A DNA stretch of 64,000 nt from contig NZ_CABMQJ010000006.1 in assembly GCF_902388705.1 (NCBI RefSeq), positions 79,475 to 143,474 of the forward strand. The letters are read 5' to 3'. This document shows, piece after piece, positions 17,988 through 25,127 of the stretch. The notes below the pieces were generated by a model. It worked only from the letters and a program-made list of their open reading frames with translations, did no database searches and was not told where the DNA came from. This stretch comes from an uncultured Alistipes sp. GTDB taxonomy: Bacteria > Bacteroidota > Bacteroidia > Bacteroidales > Rikenellaceae. A program made the translations under genes and the position numbers. How positions within the stretch are numbered: position 1 is the first letter of the stretch; each line of letters starts with the position of its first letter.

Positions 17988-18755
17988 ATGAAACGATTTT
18001 CCATCCTTCTCGTCCTGCTGACAATATGTTCAACTGCCGCCATCCTTTCGGGATGCACCTGCAAGGGGTGCCTGGGTTCTGAAGAGCATTTGTGGGCGGC
18101 TCCCTGCTGTGAGATCCGGCTCGGCATGACCGAATCGATGGATGTCACGGGAAGCAGGCAATATTCCGCCGTCGCCGTCGATCCGGATATTGCTACGGCG
18201 GCTGTCGATGAGCAGGGAGGGATTACCGTAACGGGGCGTTCGAAAGGGACCACGACAATTACCGTTACCGACCTTGTCTATAATCAAAGTGCGGAGATCG
18301 CGATCGAGGTGACAGATTTCTATTTCTGCCTGTTTATTTCGGGAGGAACGGACGACGACAAGACGATCATCCGGCGCAACGACGAGTTGTTCCTGCGACA
18401 TACAGCCGCCTGCGAATATGCACTTATGCGCGGTAAATCTGAACCTACACTGGGCCAATTCACCGATTACGAACTGCTGCAAGAGGGAAGATACGCATTG
18501 ACGGCTGACGGCGACGCAATCTGGCTATCGCTTACTCGCACCGGCGAAAGTCCGGTACTGTTCAACCTGAGCAGCACAGAGACCGAGTCGCTCGATCTTT
18601 TCCGCGCACTGCTCAGGGACGGCGCTGCTGCGATACCTGAAGATGCGCAGGCGAAACATTATCTTCGGATGAAAGAGATGCTTTCGGGCGAAACGTTCCA
18701 ATGCCGGCTGGCTGTGGAAATTTCGTGGCCGAAAGATATGCAGGAAGCAAAATAA
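17988..18755 (+). CDS. Small Ig-like (Big_2) lipoprotein of the B12 operon
   Basis: The 255-residue protein has lipobox LSGC at about residue 20 and five cysteines near the mature N terminus (CTCKGCLG...PCCEIRLG). A bacterial Ig-like segment follows (about 45-105) with the VDEQGGITVTGRSKGTTTITV signature. The C-terminal half has no recognised domain. The start at 17988 is preferred because it directly begins MKRFSILLVLL. It lies between btuB and the binding-protein gene, so a periplasmic or outer-membrane helper in corrinoid transfer is inferred. The Cys cluster could bind a metal or form disulfides. Function unknown. Confidence 0.7.
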   Translation: MKRFSILLVLLTICSTAAILSGCTCKGCLGSEEHLWAAPCCEIRLGMTESMDVTGSRQYSAVAVDPDIATAAVDEQGGITVTGRSKGTTTITVTDLVYNQSAEIAIEVTDFYFCLFISGGTDDDKTIIRRNDELFLRHTAACEYALMRGKSEPTLGQFTDYELLQEGRYALTADGDAIWLSLTRTGESPVLFNLSSTETESLDLFRALLRDGAAAIPEDAQAKHYLRMKEMLSGETFQCRLAVEISWPKDMQEAK

Positions 18756-18785
18756 AACCGGAACCAATAAAACGGAGTCTTAAAA

Positions 18786-19946
18786 ATGAAAACCTTTTTA
18801 TACCATCTCTATTCAGCATTCTTTACAGCGGTAATCGTCTTGCTGGTGGCTTGCAACCTCGGCTCGACCATTTCCCTGGAAGATTTCGACATGCCGGTCT
18901 ATACGCCTTCCTACGCTTCGGGCTTCGAGGTCGTCGGCGCCGAAGGACGGCAAAGCACGATCCTCCGGGTTTTCAACCCTTGGCAGGGCGCCGAGAACAC
19001 CCAGACCACGCTCTTTATCGCCCGCAACGGCGAAAAAGCCCCGGCGGAATTTGCAGGACAGGTCGTCGAAGCCGGAGCCCGGCGGATCGTCTGCCTTTCC
19101 TCGACCTATGTGGCGATGTTAGATGCACTCGCACAGGCAGACCGCGTCGTAGGGGTTTCCGGAAGAAACTACATTTCGAACCAATACGTCACGACCCATC
19201 CCGAGGCTGTGGCGGACATCGGTTTCGACGGCAATATCGACTACGAAGTTCTGCTCGCACAGCAGCCCGATCTGGTGCTGTTGTTCGGCGTGAGCGGCGC
19301 CAGCGGCATGGAGTCGAAACTGCTCGAAATGGGCATTCCGTTCTGCTACATCGGCGAATATCTGGAGGAATCGCCGCTCGGCAAGGCCGAATGGCTGGTG
19401 GCCGTCGCGGAGATCACCGACAGCCGCGAAAAAGGCGAAGCGGTCTTCGGTCCGATCCCCGAACGCTACGATGCGCTCCGGGCAAAAGTCGCGGCAGCGA
19501 CTTCGAAAAATCCCAACGTGATGATAAACACGCCCTATGCCGGGTCGTGGTTCATGGCTTCGACCGAGAGTTACGTCGCACGGCTCATCGCCGATGCCGG
19601 AGGGGACTATATCTATAAGAAGAATACTTCGAACCGTTCGCTGCCGATCGACCTCGAAGAGGCCTATCTGCTGACCTCGGCGGCCGATATATGGCTCAAT
19701 GCAGGCAGCGCCTCGTCGCTCGGGGAACTGAAAGCGCAGTATCCGAAATTCGCCGCGACGCGGTGCGTACGAAGCGGCGCGGTCTACAACTGCAACAAGC
19801 GGATGAACCCCGCCGGAGGCAACGACTACTGGGAGTCGGGCGTGGCGCAGCCCGATGTCGTCCTGCACGACCTGATCGCGATCATGCGCCCCGAGGTGCT
19901 GGCCGCGGACGACCGGGAGTTATACTACTACCAGCGGCTCGAATAG
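18786..19946 (+). CDS. btuF: BtuF-like substrate-binding lipoprotein (ABC transporter, cobalamin)
   Basis: 386 residues with lipobox LVAC. After an N-terminal strand region the TroA-type binding fold is clear: RRIVCLSSTYVAMLDAL, DRVVGVSGRNYIS, DIGFDGNIDYEVLLAQQPDLVLLF, a long connecting helix, and a second lobe ending at PDVVLHDLIAIMRPE. Such clamshell proteins collect cobalamin or iron chelates in the periplasm and deliver them to BtuCD. Being lipid-anchored is normal where the protein is tethered. The permease and ATPase genes are not next to it and lie outside the window. It is convergent with a minus-strand gene 14 bases away. Confidence 0.82.
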   Translation: MKTFLYHLYSAFFTAVIVLLVACNLGSTISLEDFDMPVYTPSYASGFEVVGAEGRQSTILRVFNPWQGAENTQTTLFIARNGEKAPAEFAGQVVEAGARRIVCLSSTYVAMLDALAQADRVVGVSGRNYISNQYVTTHPEAVADIGFDGNIDYEVLLAQQPDLVLLFGVSGASGMESKLLEMGIPFCYIGEYLEESPLGKAEWLVAVAEITDSREKGEAVFGPIPERYDALRAKVAAATSKNPNVMINTPYAGSWFMASTESYVARLIADAGGDYIYKKNTSNRSLPIDLEEAYLLTSAADIWLNAGSASSLGELKAQYPKFAATRCVRSGAVYNCNKRMNPAGGNDYWESGVAQPDVVLHDLIAIMRPEVLAADDRELYYYQRLE

Positions 19947-19960
19947 TCAGCGGTCGATGC

Positions 19961-20326
19961 CTATAAATTGATCTGGTTGCCCTCGGCGAACAGCGAGTCG
20001 AGAAGCAGACACAACTCCTTTTTCAATTCTTCTTCGCCCACGTCGTTGTTCAGCGAAAAGAATTTTCCCGGCGGCGTACAATACTGCACCGTACTGGCCG
20101 CTCCACACGACTCAATGCCGCAGATAATGACCGCATCGACATCGTCCTCGTGGCGTAGCATGGCGTTGTAGAACGCCAGCAGGTACCGCGGAGTGCCGAT
20201 CGGCGGAACAAGTACTATTGTACCCGACGCTTCGAATTTATCGGGTGAATTTACCACCTTTAGCCCATATCGCCCGGCAATCTCTCCGGCCATATCGGCC
20301 GAAACTCCATACAGTAAGATATTCAT
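19961..20326 (-). CDS. Small cytoplasmic protein controlled by cobalamin riboswitch 2 (unrecognised)
   Basis: I do not recognise this 121-residue family. It starts MNILLYGVSADMAGEIAGRYG, with no signal peptide or membrane segment. It looks like an alternating beta/alpha fold with hydrophobic strands (TIVLVPPIGTPRYLL, VDAVIICGI) and a CGIESCGAASTVQYC segment with three cysteines. A cobalamin riboswitch and a terminator stand directly upstream, and no other gene follows on this strand, so it is a single-gene B12 regulon member. A role in corrinoid handling, cobalt trafficking or regulation is inferred from the control element only. The start at 20326 is chosen because it lies 12 bases past the terminator T-run; a start 10 codons earlier would fall inside the hairpin. 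Confidence 0.7.
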   Translation of the reverse strand: MNILLYGVSADMAGEIAGRYGLKVVNSPDKFEASGTIVLVPPIGTPRYLLAFYNAMLRHEDDVDAVIICGIESCGAASTVQYCTPPGKFFSLNNDVGEEELKKELCLLLDSLFAEGNQINL

Positions 20327-20338
20327 AACTGTCGTATT

Positions 20339-20419
20339 AAAAAAAGGCGCAGCCAACTATCTACTAATCTCTTTGACTTGTTATGGCAGTAACGCGTCTA
20401 CACGCTGCCGCGCCTTTTG
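20339..20419 (-). terminator. Terminator / expression platform of riboswitch 2
   Basis: On the minus strand AAAAGGCGC (20410-20418) can pair with GCGCCTTTT (20342-20350 and following T-run), enclosing an inner GGCAG/CTGCC hairpin at 20385-20409. The seven T residues end 12 bases before the ATG. This is the layout of a transcriptional riboswitch switch. Confidence 0.68.
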
Positions 20420-20487
20420 GTTATTACAAATCCGGATATACAACGAAATCAAACGCCCATTCCTCGGGGTCCTTTGACATCGAATCG

Positions 20488-20660
20488 ACCTGGCAGGTCT
20501 TCTGACTGACTCCTGTTCCGAAGCCTTCCCGGTCTTGCGGCCAGTGGCTGAGATATTCGGAACTTTCTGCGGAGCTTCACAGCAGCGGGACTGTCCGGGA
20601 TTTGCACCCGATTCCCTTTTCATTCCCCTCTTCGCCCGGAAGAGCGGGAAACCAAATCTG
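20488..20660 (-). ncRNA. Cobalamin (AdoCbl) riboswitch 2
   Basis: Read on the minus strand: GGGAATCGGGTGCAAATCCCGG, then CAGTCCCGCTGCTGTGAAG, then AGCCACTGGCCGCAAG, GGGAAGGC and the B12 box CAGTCAGAAGACCTGCC. All core blocks of the aptamer are present in order. It controls only the 121-residue gene. Its promoter is at 20665-20693. Confidence 0.92.
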
Positions 20661-20664
20661 GAGG

Positions 20665-20693
20665 TAAAGATAGCGGTTTATTTTGAAAAGCAA
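20665..20693 (-). promoter_or_regulatory. Promoter of riboswitch 2 transcript
   Basis: TATCTTTA (-7 element) reads leftward at 20672-20665, with TTG at 20693-20691 and an 18-base spacer. The start of transcription should be near 20660. Confidence 0.62.
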
Positions 20694-20700
20694 CCCCGGA

Positions 20701-20718
20701 CTGTGATTTTTTTCACAG
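20701..20718. promoter_or_regulatory. CRP/FNR-like palindrome between divergent promoters
   Basis: CTGTGA-TTTTTT-TCACAG is a perfect 6-6-6 palindrome of the form bound by Crp/Fnr-family regulators. Its centre (20709.5) is exactly midway between the ends of the two divergent -7 elements, at about -50 from both predicted start sites. Confidence 0.6.
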
Positions 20719-20746
20719 CAGGGCATCCGAAGTCGGAAGAAACGAC

Positions 20747-20754
20747 TAATTTTG
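20747..20754 (+). promoter_or_regulatory. -7 element of the DUF2284-DUF71 operon, apparently leaderless
   Basis: TAATTTTG ends only four bases before the ATG at 20759, so the transcript should start at or very near the start codon. No TTG -33 element is found at the expected spacing, which fits an activator-dependent promoter. Confidence 0.5.
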
Positions 20755-20758
20755 TCAC

Positions 20759-21331
20759 ATGGATTTTTCACTCCCGTATACCGCCGAAGATTTTACGGCC
20801 ACGCTGCCCGCCGCCGACTACATCGCCTGCTTCCGCGATGCGGAGCGCATCGGGGGATACTGCCGTTCGTGCCCCAATTACGGCCGCAGCTGGGGTTGTC
20901 CGCCGTTCGGGTTCAGCGTCGAAGCGTACCTTTCGGGCTATGCCACGGCGTTGATTACCGCCACGAAGATCGTTCCGGCGGAGCGTGACATTCCGTTTTC
21001 GGAGGCAAAGCAACTTATTCTTCCCGAGCGCCGGCGCCTCGAACGGCGTTTGCTCGAAATGGAGCGGCAGTACGGCGGTCGTTCGTTCGCCTATGTCGGC
21101 ACCTGCCTCTACTGCCCCGAGGGCGACTGCACGCGCCCCTCGGGAAAACCCTGCCGCCACCCGGAGTTGGTCCGACCTTCGCTCGAAGCGTGCGGTTTCG
21201 ACATCGCGCGAACGACCTCCGAACTGTTTGGCATCGAACTGCAATGGGGTAAAGATGGCCGCCTGCCCGAATACCTGACGCTTGTCTGCGGGTTCTTCCA
21301 CAATGCGGAAAATGTAATATGGAACGGATAA
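20759..21331 (+). CDS. DUF2284 predicted metal-binding protein
   Basis: A 190-residue cytoplasmic protein of the DUF2284 family. Cysteine groups CRSCPNYGRSWGCPP (about residues 35-49) and CLYCPEGDC...PCRHP...ACGF (about 117-145) are the family hallmark and suggest an iron-sulfur cluster or other metal site. Members often occur near corrinoid or anaerobic-metabolism genes. It overlaps the next gene by 13 bases, so the two are co-translated. Its position beside two cobalamin riboswitch transcripts suggests work on corrinoids. The biochemical activity is not known. Confidence 0.82.
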   Translation: MDFSLPYTAEDFTATLPAADYIACFRDAERIGGYCRSCPNYGRSWGCPPFGFSVEAYLSGYATALITATKIVPAERDIPFSEAKQLILPERRRLERRLLEMERQYGGRSFAYVGTCLYCPEGDCTRPSGKPCRHPELVRPSLEACGFDIARTTSELFGIELQWGKDGRLPEYLTLVCGFFHNAENVIWNG

Positions 21332-22065
21332 AGGCCGTTTTCAACTGGAGCGGAGGCAAGGACTCCGCCCATGCGCTGCTGCGGGCCGTGCAGTCCGGCC
21401 GCTATGAGATCACGGCCCTGCTGACCACCATAAACCGCGACACACGCCGTTCGACAATGCACGGTATTCCGACGGCACTACTGGAAGCGCAGGCCGCAAG
21501 CATCGGTATTCCCCTTTATATCGTGGGCCTGACGCCCAAAGGCAATATGGAGGACTACAGTTCGGCAATGTCCCGCGCCGTGGAGCTTTTCAAAGCCGAG
21601 GGCGTGACCCACTTTATTTTCGGCGATATTTTTCTGCACGATGTGCGCCGTTACCGGGAGGAGCAGCTTGCACCGCATGGCATCGCGGTCGTCGAGCCGC
21701 TTTGGGGACACTCTTCCGAAGCCGTCATGCGCGATTTTCTCGCATCGGGACTTCGGACTGTCATCGTAACCACGATGGCCGACGGACTCGGCGCCGACGC
21801 CATCGGCCGGGAGATCGACCACGGCTTTATCGCCTCCCTGCCTGCCGGGGTAGACCCCAACGGGGAAAACGGTGAGTATCACACATTTTGTTACGACGGT
21901 CCGATCTTCCGACAGCCCGTGCCGTTCCTGCTGGGACGGCCTTTTTCGCAAAACTACGACATCCGCCTCGACGACGGAACGACAAAGACTTATTCCTACT
22001 GGTTCGCAGACCTTCAAGCTCTAAATACAAATTCGGATGCAGGGCCAGTCCCTGCATCCGAATAA
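21319..22065 (+). CDS. DUF71/COG2102 ATP-pyrophosphatase (diphthine-ammonia-ligase-like; probable B12-salvage branch)
   Basis: 248 residues with the PP-loop SGGKDSAHAL at about 11-20, and family motifs HGIPTALLEAQAASIGIPLY, FGDIFLHDVRRYREE and GVDPNGENGEYHTFCYDGPIF. These enzymes adenylate a carboxylate and form an amide; in eukaryotes Dph6 makes diphthamide. Bacteria have no diphthamide. Published comparative genomics proposed that a bacterial branch acts in B12 salvage, probably on corrinoid amides, which fits this locus well. The last 11 codons coincide with a perfect inverted repeat. Confidence 0.85.
   Translation: MERIKAVFNWSGGKDSAHALLRAVQSGRYEITALLTTINRDTRRSTMHGIPTALLEAQAASIGIPLYIVGLTPKGNMEDYSSAMSRAVELFKAEGVTHFIFGDIFLHDVRRYREEQLAPHGIAVVEPLWGHSSEAVMRDFLASGLRTVIVTTMADGLGADAIGREIDHGFIASLPAGVDPNGENGEYHTFCYDGPIFRQPVPFLLGRPFSQNYDIRLDDGTTKTYSYWFADLQALNTNSDAGPVPASE
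22031..22063. terminator. Perfect 14-bp hairpin inside the 3' end of the DUF71 gene
   Basis: ATTCGGATGCAGGG and its reverse complement flank CCAGT. The hairpin is within the final codons of the gene and lies between convergent genes. Only a weak T-rich tail exists on either side, so terminator function is inferred. Confidence 0.5.
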
Positions 22066-22080
22066 CACACTACATCTTGG

Positions 22081-24387
22081 TTAGAGCGCGAATTTTGCGC
22101 CGATAAAGTAAGTGCGCGGAGCTGCCGGGCCGTAAATATAGGCAGCATCCTTATTCTGGCCGAAATCAAGGTCTTTCTGAAAACTGTCGAAAAGGTTTTT
22201 CACCCCGGCGTTCAGTTCCAGCCGCAGTTGTTTTGTGAGCCGGAAATTGTACGACAGCCGCAGGCCCATATCCCAGAAATCGGGCGTCAGACGCTCCATA
22301 TCCCTCTCGATATACCCCGCATTGTGCTGCACGAGCATCCGACCCGTGTAGTTGCCGAACACCGAAGCCGTAAAATCGCGCGTGAGATTGACGTTCGCCG
22401 TGAGGTAACCGTAATGATCCGGAGAACGGAACATCCGCCGCTGGGGCGCCACATCGTCCGACCACTTTTCGGGTTCATCGTAACGGCTGCGCTGGAAGGT
22501 GTAGCCCAGTTGCAGTTCGAACCGTCCCGGAATGCCCGCCTTGGCTTCGGCTCCCACGCCGGCCACAGTGGCTCCCGAAGCGTTGCGGCGCTCCTTGATG
22601 ATGTTGCCCTGGCTATCCTCGCCGATTTTCTCGAGCGTGAACACGTCCTCGAGCATCGTGTAGAATCCTTCGACGAGCAGGTTGGCCTGCACACGCCCGA
22701 AATTATGATACAGGTCCACCGATGCACTCAGGCTGTGCGAGTATTCGGGTTTGAGGTCCGGGGCGAGTCGAATGATCGCCACCTTGTTGTCCAAGGCGTC
22801 GATGTGCAGGTCCTCGTTGTAGGCCTGCGGCGCGCGGTAACCGCTCGAATAGCTGGCCCGCAGGCCGATCTTTTCCGTCGGGCTGTAACGCACATTTACG
22901 CGCGGCGAGAAGACGACGTTCTTCATCATGTTATGCTTGTCCACGCGGCCGCCAATCAGGAAATTGAGTTTCTCGCTCCGCCATTCGTTCTGGAAAAAGA
23001 AGCCCGTGCTGTGGGTGGTCTGCTCGAAGTCGCGCCCAAAGCCGAGGTATTTATCGTTCAGCGTATTGTAGTTGTACTCGACGCCCGCCGTCAGTTCCGA
23101 GGGCAGGAATAGCAGTTTATGGAAAGAGTAGGTATATTGGGCTCCCGCCACGAACGTCTTGTCGTCCGTAGCGCCATAGGCGTCGGGATTCTTGTCCGTA
23201 CCGAAATAGCTGTCACGGTCGATGTTTTGCGCCGAAGTATAGATGCCCATCCGGTGGCGGTTGTTCGGACTGAACCAGTCGAATTTCAATCCGCCGCCGT
23301 CGATCTTGTGGTTCAGCTGTTCGGCGATATCGGCCATGTGGGGCGGCTGGTCGAACTCGTTGCCCCCGCGGCGAAACTCGTGGATATGGTGGTATTCCGC
23401 CGTCAGCCGCGTATAGGGCGAAGTTTTGTAATAGGCCCGGAATCCGGCCGTCTCGGAGTTGAGTTTCGGGATGTCCGAGAATCCGTCCCCGTTGCGGTCA
23501 TACGAATCGCGGTCCTTAATCATGCCGAACAGGTAAACGCCCATTTTGTAGTCGTCGGAGACGAATGAGCCGTTGAGCGAGGTATTTAAGTCGGCCGTGC
23601 CGCCCTCGAAGATATTGGTCGTATTGGAGAGCGTGACAGAGTTGCGCAGCGGTTCCTTGGTGATGATATTGACCACACCGCCGATGGCATTCGCCCCGAA
23701 CAGCGCCGAGCCGCCTCCGCGGATCACCTCGACCCGCTCGATCATTGCGACGGGCAGTTGCTCCAGTCCGTAGACCGATGCCAGCGAACTGAAGATCGGG
23801 CGGCTGTCGAGCAGCACCTGCGAATACTGCCCTTCGAGTCCGTTTATGCGCAGCTGGGTCGTTCCGCAGTTGCCGCAGTTGGTTTCGACGCGCAGTCCCG
23901 ACTGGAAATTCATCGTTTCGGCCATGTTGCACGAGGCGGTCGATTCGAAGAGTTTGGCCGAAGTTACCGATACGATGGTCGGCGACGTTTTCTTGTTGGT
24001 CTCCGTCCGGCTGGCCGATACGACGACCTCTTCGACCGAAAGCGCCTCTTCAGTCAGTTCGAAATTGACCTCGATGGTCTTGTCGTGAATGATCTCGACC
24101 GTCTGCTCGGCACTCCTGTAACCCACGGACGAGGCGACGAGCGTAAAGCGGCCCTGCGGTAGGTTTTTCAGGAAATAGTGTCCCGTAGCATCGGTAGCGA
24201 TGCCTATGGTCGTGCCTTTGACGGCGATGGTCGCAAAGGACAGGTGTTCGTGGGTTTTGGCATCGACGACATGGCCGGTGATGTTCGCGTCGCTCTGCTT
24301 TTTGGGCTTCACGGCGGATTCCTCCCCAGCGGAACATACCGCGGGGAACAGGAGCATGAGAAATGCTCCCAATATTCTTGCTTTCAT
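22081..24387 (-). CDS. TonB-dependent receptor with carboxypeptidase-like domain and CxxC plug (metal or metallophore)
   Basis: 768 residues from the ATG at 24387. The order is signal peptide (1-20), a CarboxypepD-regulatory-like domain (about 35-115, ITGHVVDAKTHEHLSFATIAVKGT), a plug with VEEVVVSASRTETNK and ETNCGNCGTTQLRINGLEGQ at about 162-181, the typical GGGSALFGANAIGGVVNIIT segment, and a barrel ending in TYFIGAKFAL. The conserved NCGNC in the plug is seen in a receptor group linked to metal acquisition. The gene lies downstream of a His-rich membrane protein on the same strand. It is not under riboswitch control, so I favour metal (zinc, copper, nickel or cobalt) or heme uptake over cobalamin. 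Confidence 0.82.
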   Translation of the reverse strand: MKARILGAFLMLLFPAVCSAGEESAVKPKKQSDANITGHVVDAKTHEHLSFATIAVKGTTIGIATDATGHYFLKNLPQGRFTLVASSVGYRSAEQTVEIIHDKTIEVNFELTEEALSVEEVVVSASRTETNKKTSPTIVSVTSAKLFESTASCNMAETMNFQSGLRVETNCGNCGTTQLRINGLEGQYSQVLLDSRPIFSSLASVYGLEQLPVAMIERVEVIRGGGSALFGANAIGGVVNIITKEPLRNSVTLSNTTNIFEGGTADLNTSLNGSFVSDDYKMGVYLFGMIKDRDSYDRNGDGFSDIPKLNSETAGFRAYYKTSPYTRLTAEYHHIHEFRRGGNEFDQPPHMADIAEQLNHKIDGGGLKFDWFSPNNRHRMGIYTSAQNIDRDSYFGTDKNPDAYGATDDKTFVAGAQYTYSFHKLLFLPSELTAGVEYNYNTLNDKYLGFGRDFEQTTHSTGFFFQNEWRSEKLNFLIGGRVDKHNMMKNVVFSPRVNVRYSPTEKIGLRASYSSGYRAPQAYNEDLHIDALDNKVAIIRLAPDLKPEYSHSLSASVDLYHNFGRVQANLLVEGFYTMLEDVFTLEKIGEDSQGNIIKERRNASGATVAGVGAEAKAGIPGRFELQLGYTFQRSRYDEPEKWSDDVAPQRRMFRSPDHYGYLTANVNLTRDFTASVFGNYTGRMLVQHNAGYIERDMERLTPDFWDMGLRLSYNFRLTKQLRLELNAGVKNLFDSFQKDLDFGQNKDAAYIYGPAAPRTYFIGAKFAL

Positions 24388-24476
24388 GGAAAAATCCTTT
24401 TTTTGATGATTACTGATACATATACATGACAACAGGTGCGGGCAACAAGCCCGTCCCGTTCAGAATGGAATGTGTA

Positions 24477-24821
24477 TCAGCAAGCGGGAGGCGCGCGCAG
24501 CCCGTAAATTTGGATCGGAGCGTCCTGCCGGACGGCCGGTTTTTGCGTTTTGAAAATGAAGGAAACCCCCAACAGCCGTAAGGCGAATGCAACGAGCGTC
24601 GCCGCCATCATTACCAGTAGCGACAAGTGTGCGATCAGCTGAAACTGCTGCGGGGTATGGCTGTGGCCGGGATTGTTCGAGGAGCCGGAGAAAGGGTGCG
24701 AGTGAACATAGATATGCCCGTCAATGTTGTGGGCATGGGGAAACAGCGTAACAGAACTCCAGTACCATGCAAAGAGTACCAGCAGCAATGCCGCACCTAT
24801 GTTCCATTTGTATTTCCGCAC
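24477..24821 (-). CDS. His-rich two-span membrane protein upstream of the metal receptor
   Basis: A 114-residue protein that must start at a GTG (24821); no in-frame ATG precedes the first membrane span. Two hydrophobic segments (about 9-27 and 66-88) flank a histidine-rich loop with FPHAHNIDGHIYVHSHPF and PGHSHTP, a plausible metal-binding site in the periplasm. The cytoplasmic tail is basic. The gene is 89 bases upstream of the TonB receptor and likely co-transcribed. It could sense or pass on the metal imported by the receptor. Small proteins like this precede CxxC-plug receptors in other Bacteroidales, but no experimental role is known to me. Confidence 0.68.
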   Translation of the reverse strand: MRKYKWNIGAALLLVLFAWYWSSVTLFPHAHNIDGHIYVHSHPFSGSSNNPGHSHTPQQFQLIAHLSLLVMMAATLVAFALRLLGVSFIFKTQKPAVRQDAPIQIYGLRAPPAC

Positions 24822-24842
24822 TATTCTTTATATGATTCGCTC

Positions 24843-24850
24843 CAAAGATA
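24843..24850 (-). promoter_or_regulatory. -7 element for the His-rich protein / receptor operon
   Basis: TATCTTTG reads leftward at 24850-24843, 21 bases upstream of the GTG start. Confidence 0.5.
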
Positions 24851-24931
24851 ACGAAAAAAAGATGAAAAATGCATTTATTTTTCCTGTCATCATAAGAAAT
24901 GCGGACATATTGCGGACACACAAGACAAAAC

Positions 24932-24972
24932 AAAAATCCCAAATGGTTATGTATTAATCATTTGGGATTTTT
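24932..24972 (-). terminator. Intrinsic terminator after uvrC and tRNA-Leu
   Basis: AAAAATCCCAAATG and CATTTGGGATTTTT form a near-perfect hairpin with T-runs on both sides, just 3' of the tRNA on the minus strand. Confidence 0.8.
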
Positions 24973-24978
24973 CAAAAG

Positions 24979-25062
24979 TACCCGGAGCCGGGGTCGAACC
25001 GGCACGACATTGCTGTCATTGGTGTTTGAGACCAACGCGTCTACCGATTCCGCCATCCGGGC
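24979..25062 (-). tRNA. tRNA-Leu (anticodon CAA)
   Basis: On the minus strand the sequence begins GCCCGGATGGCGGAA and ends CCGGTTCGACCCCGGCTCC-GGGTA. The anticodon stem TTGGT/ACCAA encloses CTCAAAC, giving CAA. The 84-nt length with a long variable arm (TGACAGCAATGTCGT) is that of a class II leucine tRNA. CCA is not encoded. It lies 65 bases downstream of uvrC on the same strand. Confidence 0.95.
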
Positions 25063-25127
25063 AAGCCTCTTCCGTAGAATCGGGATGGCAAATATAGTGG
25101 ATTCTTCCCAATTTTCAAAGAATCCGG

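Noticed and set aside
22081..24387. A second BtuB
   Set aside because: It has a carboxypeptidase-like domain, a CxxC plug, no riboswitch, and is paired with a His-rich protein, which fits metal uptake better.
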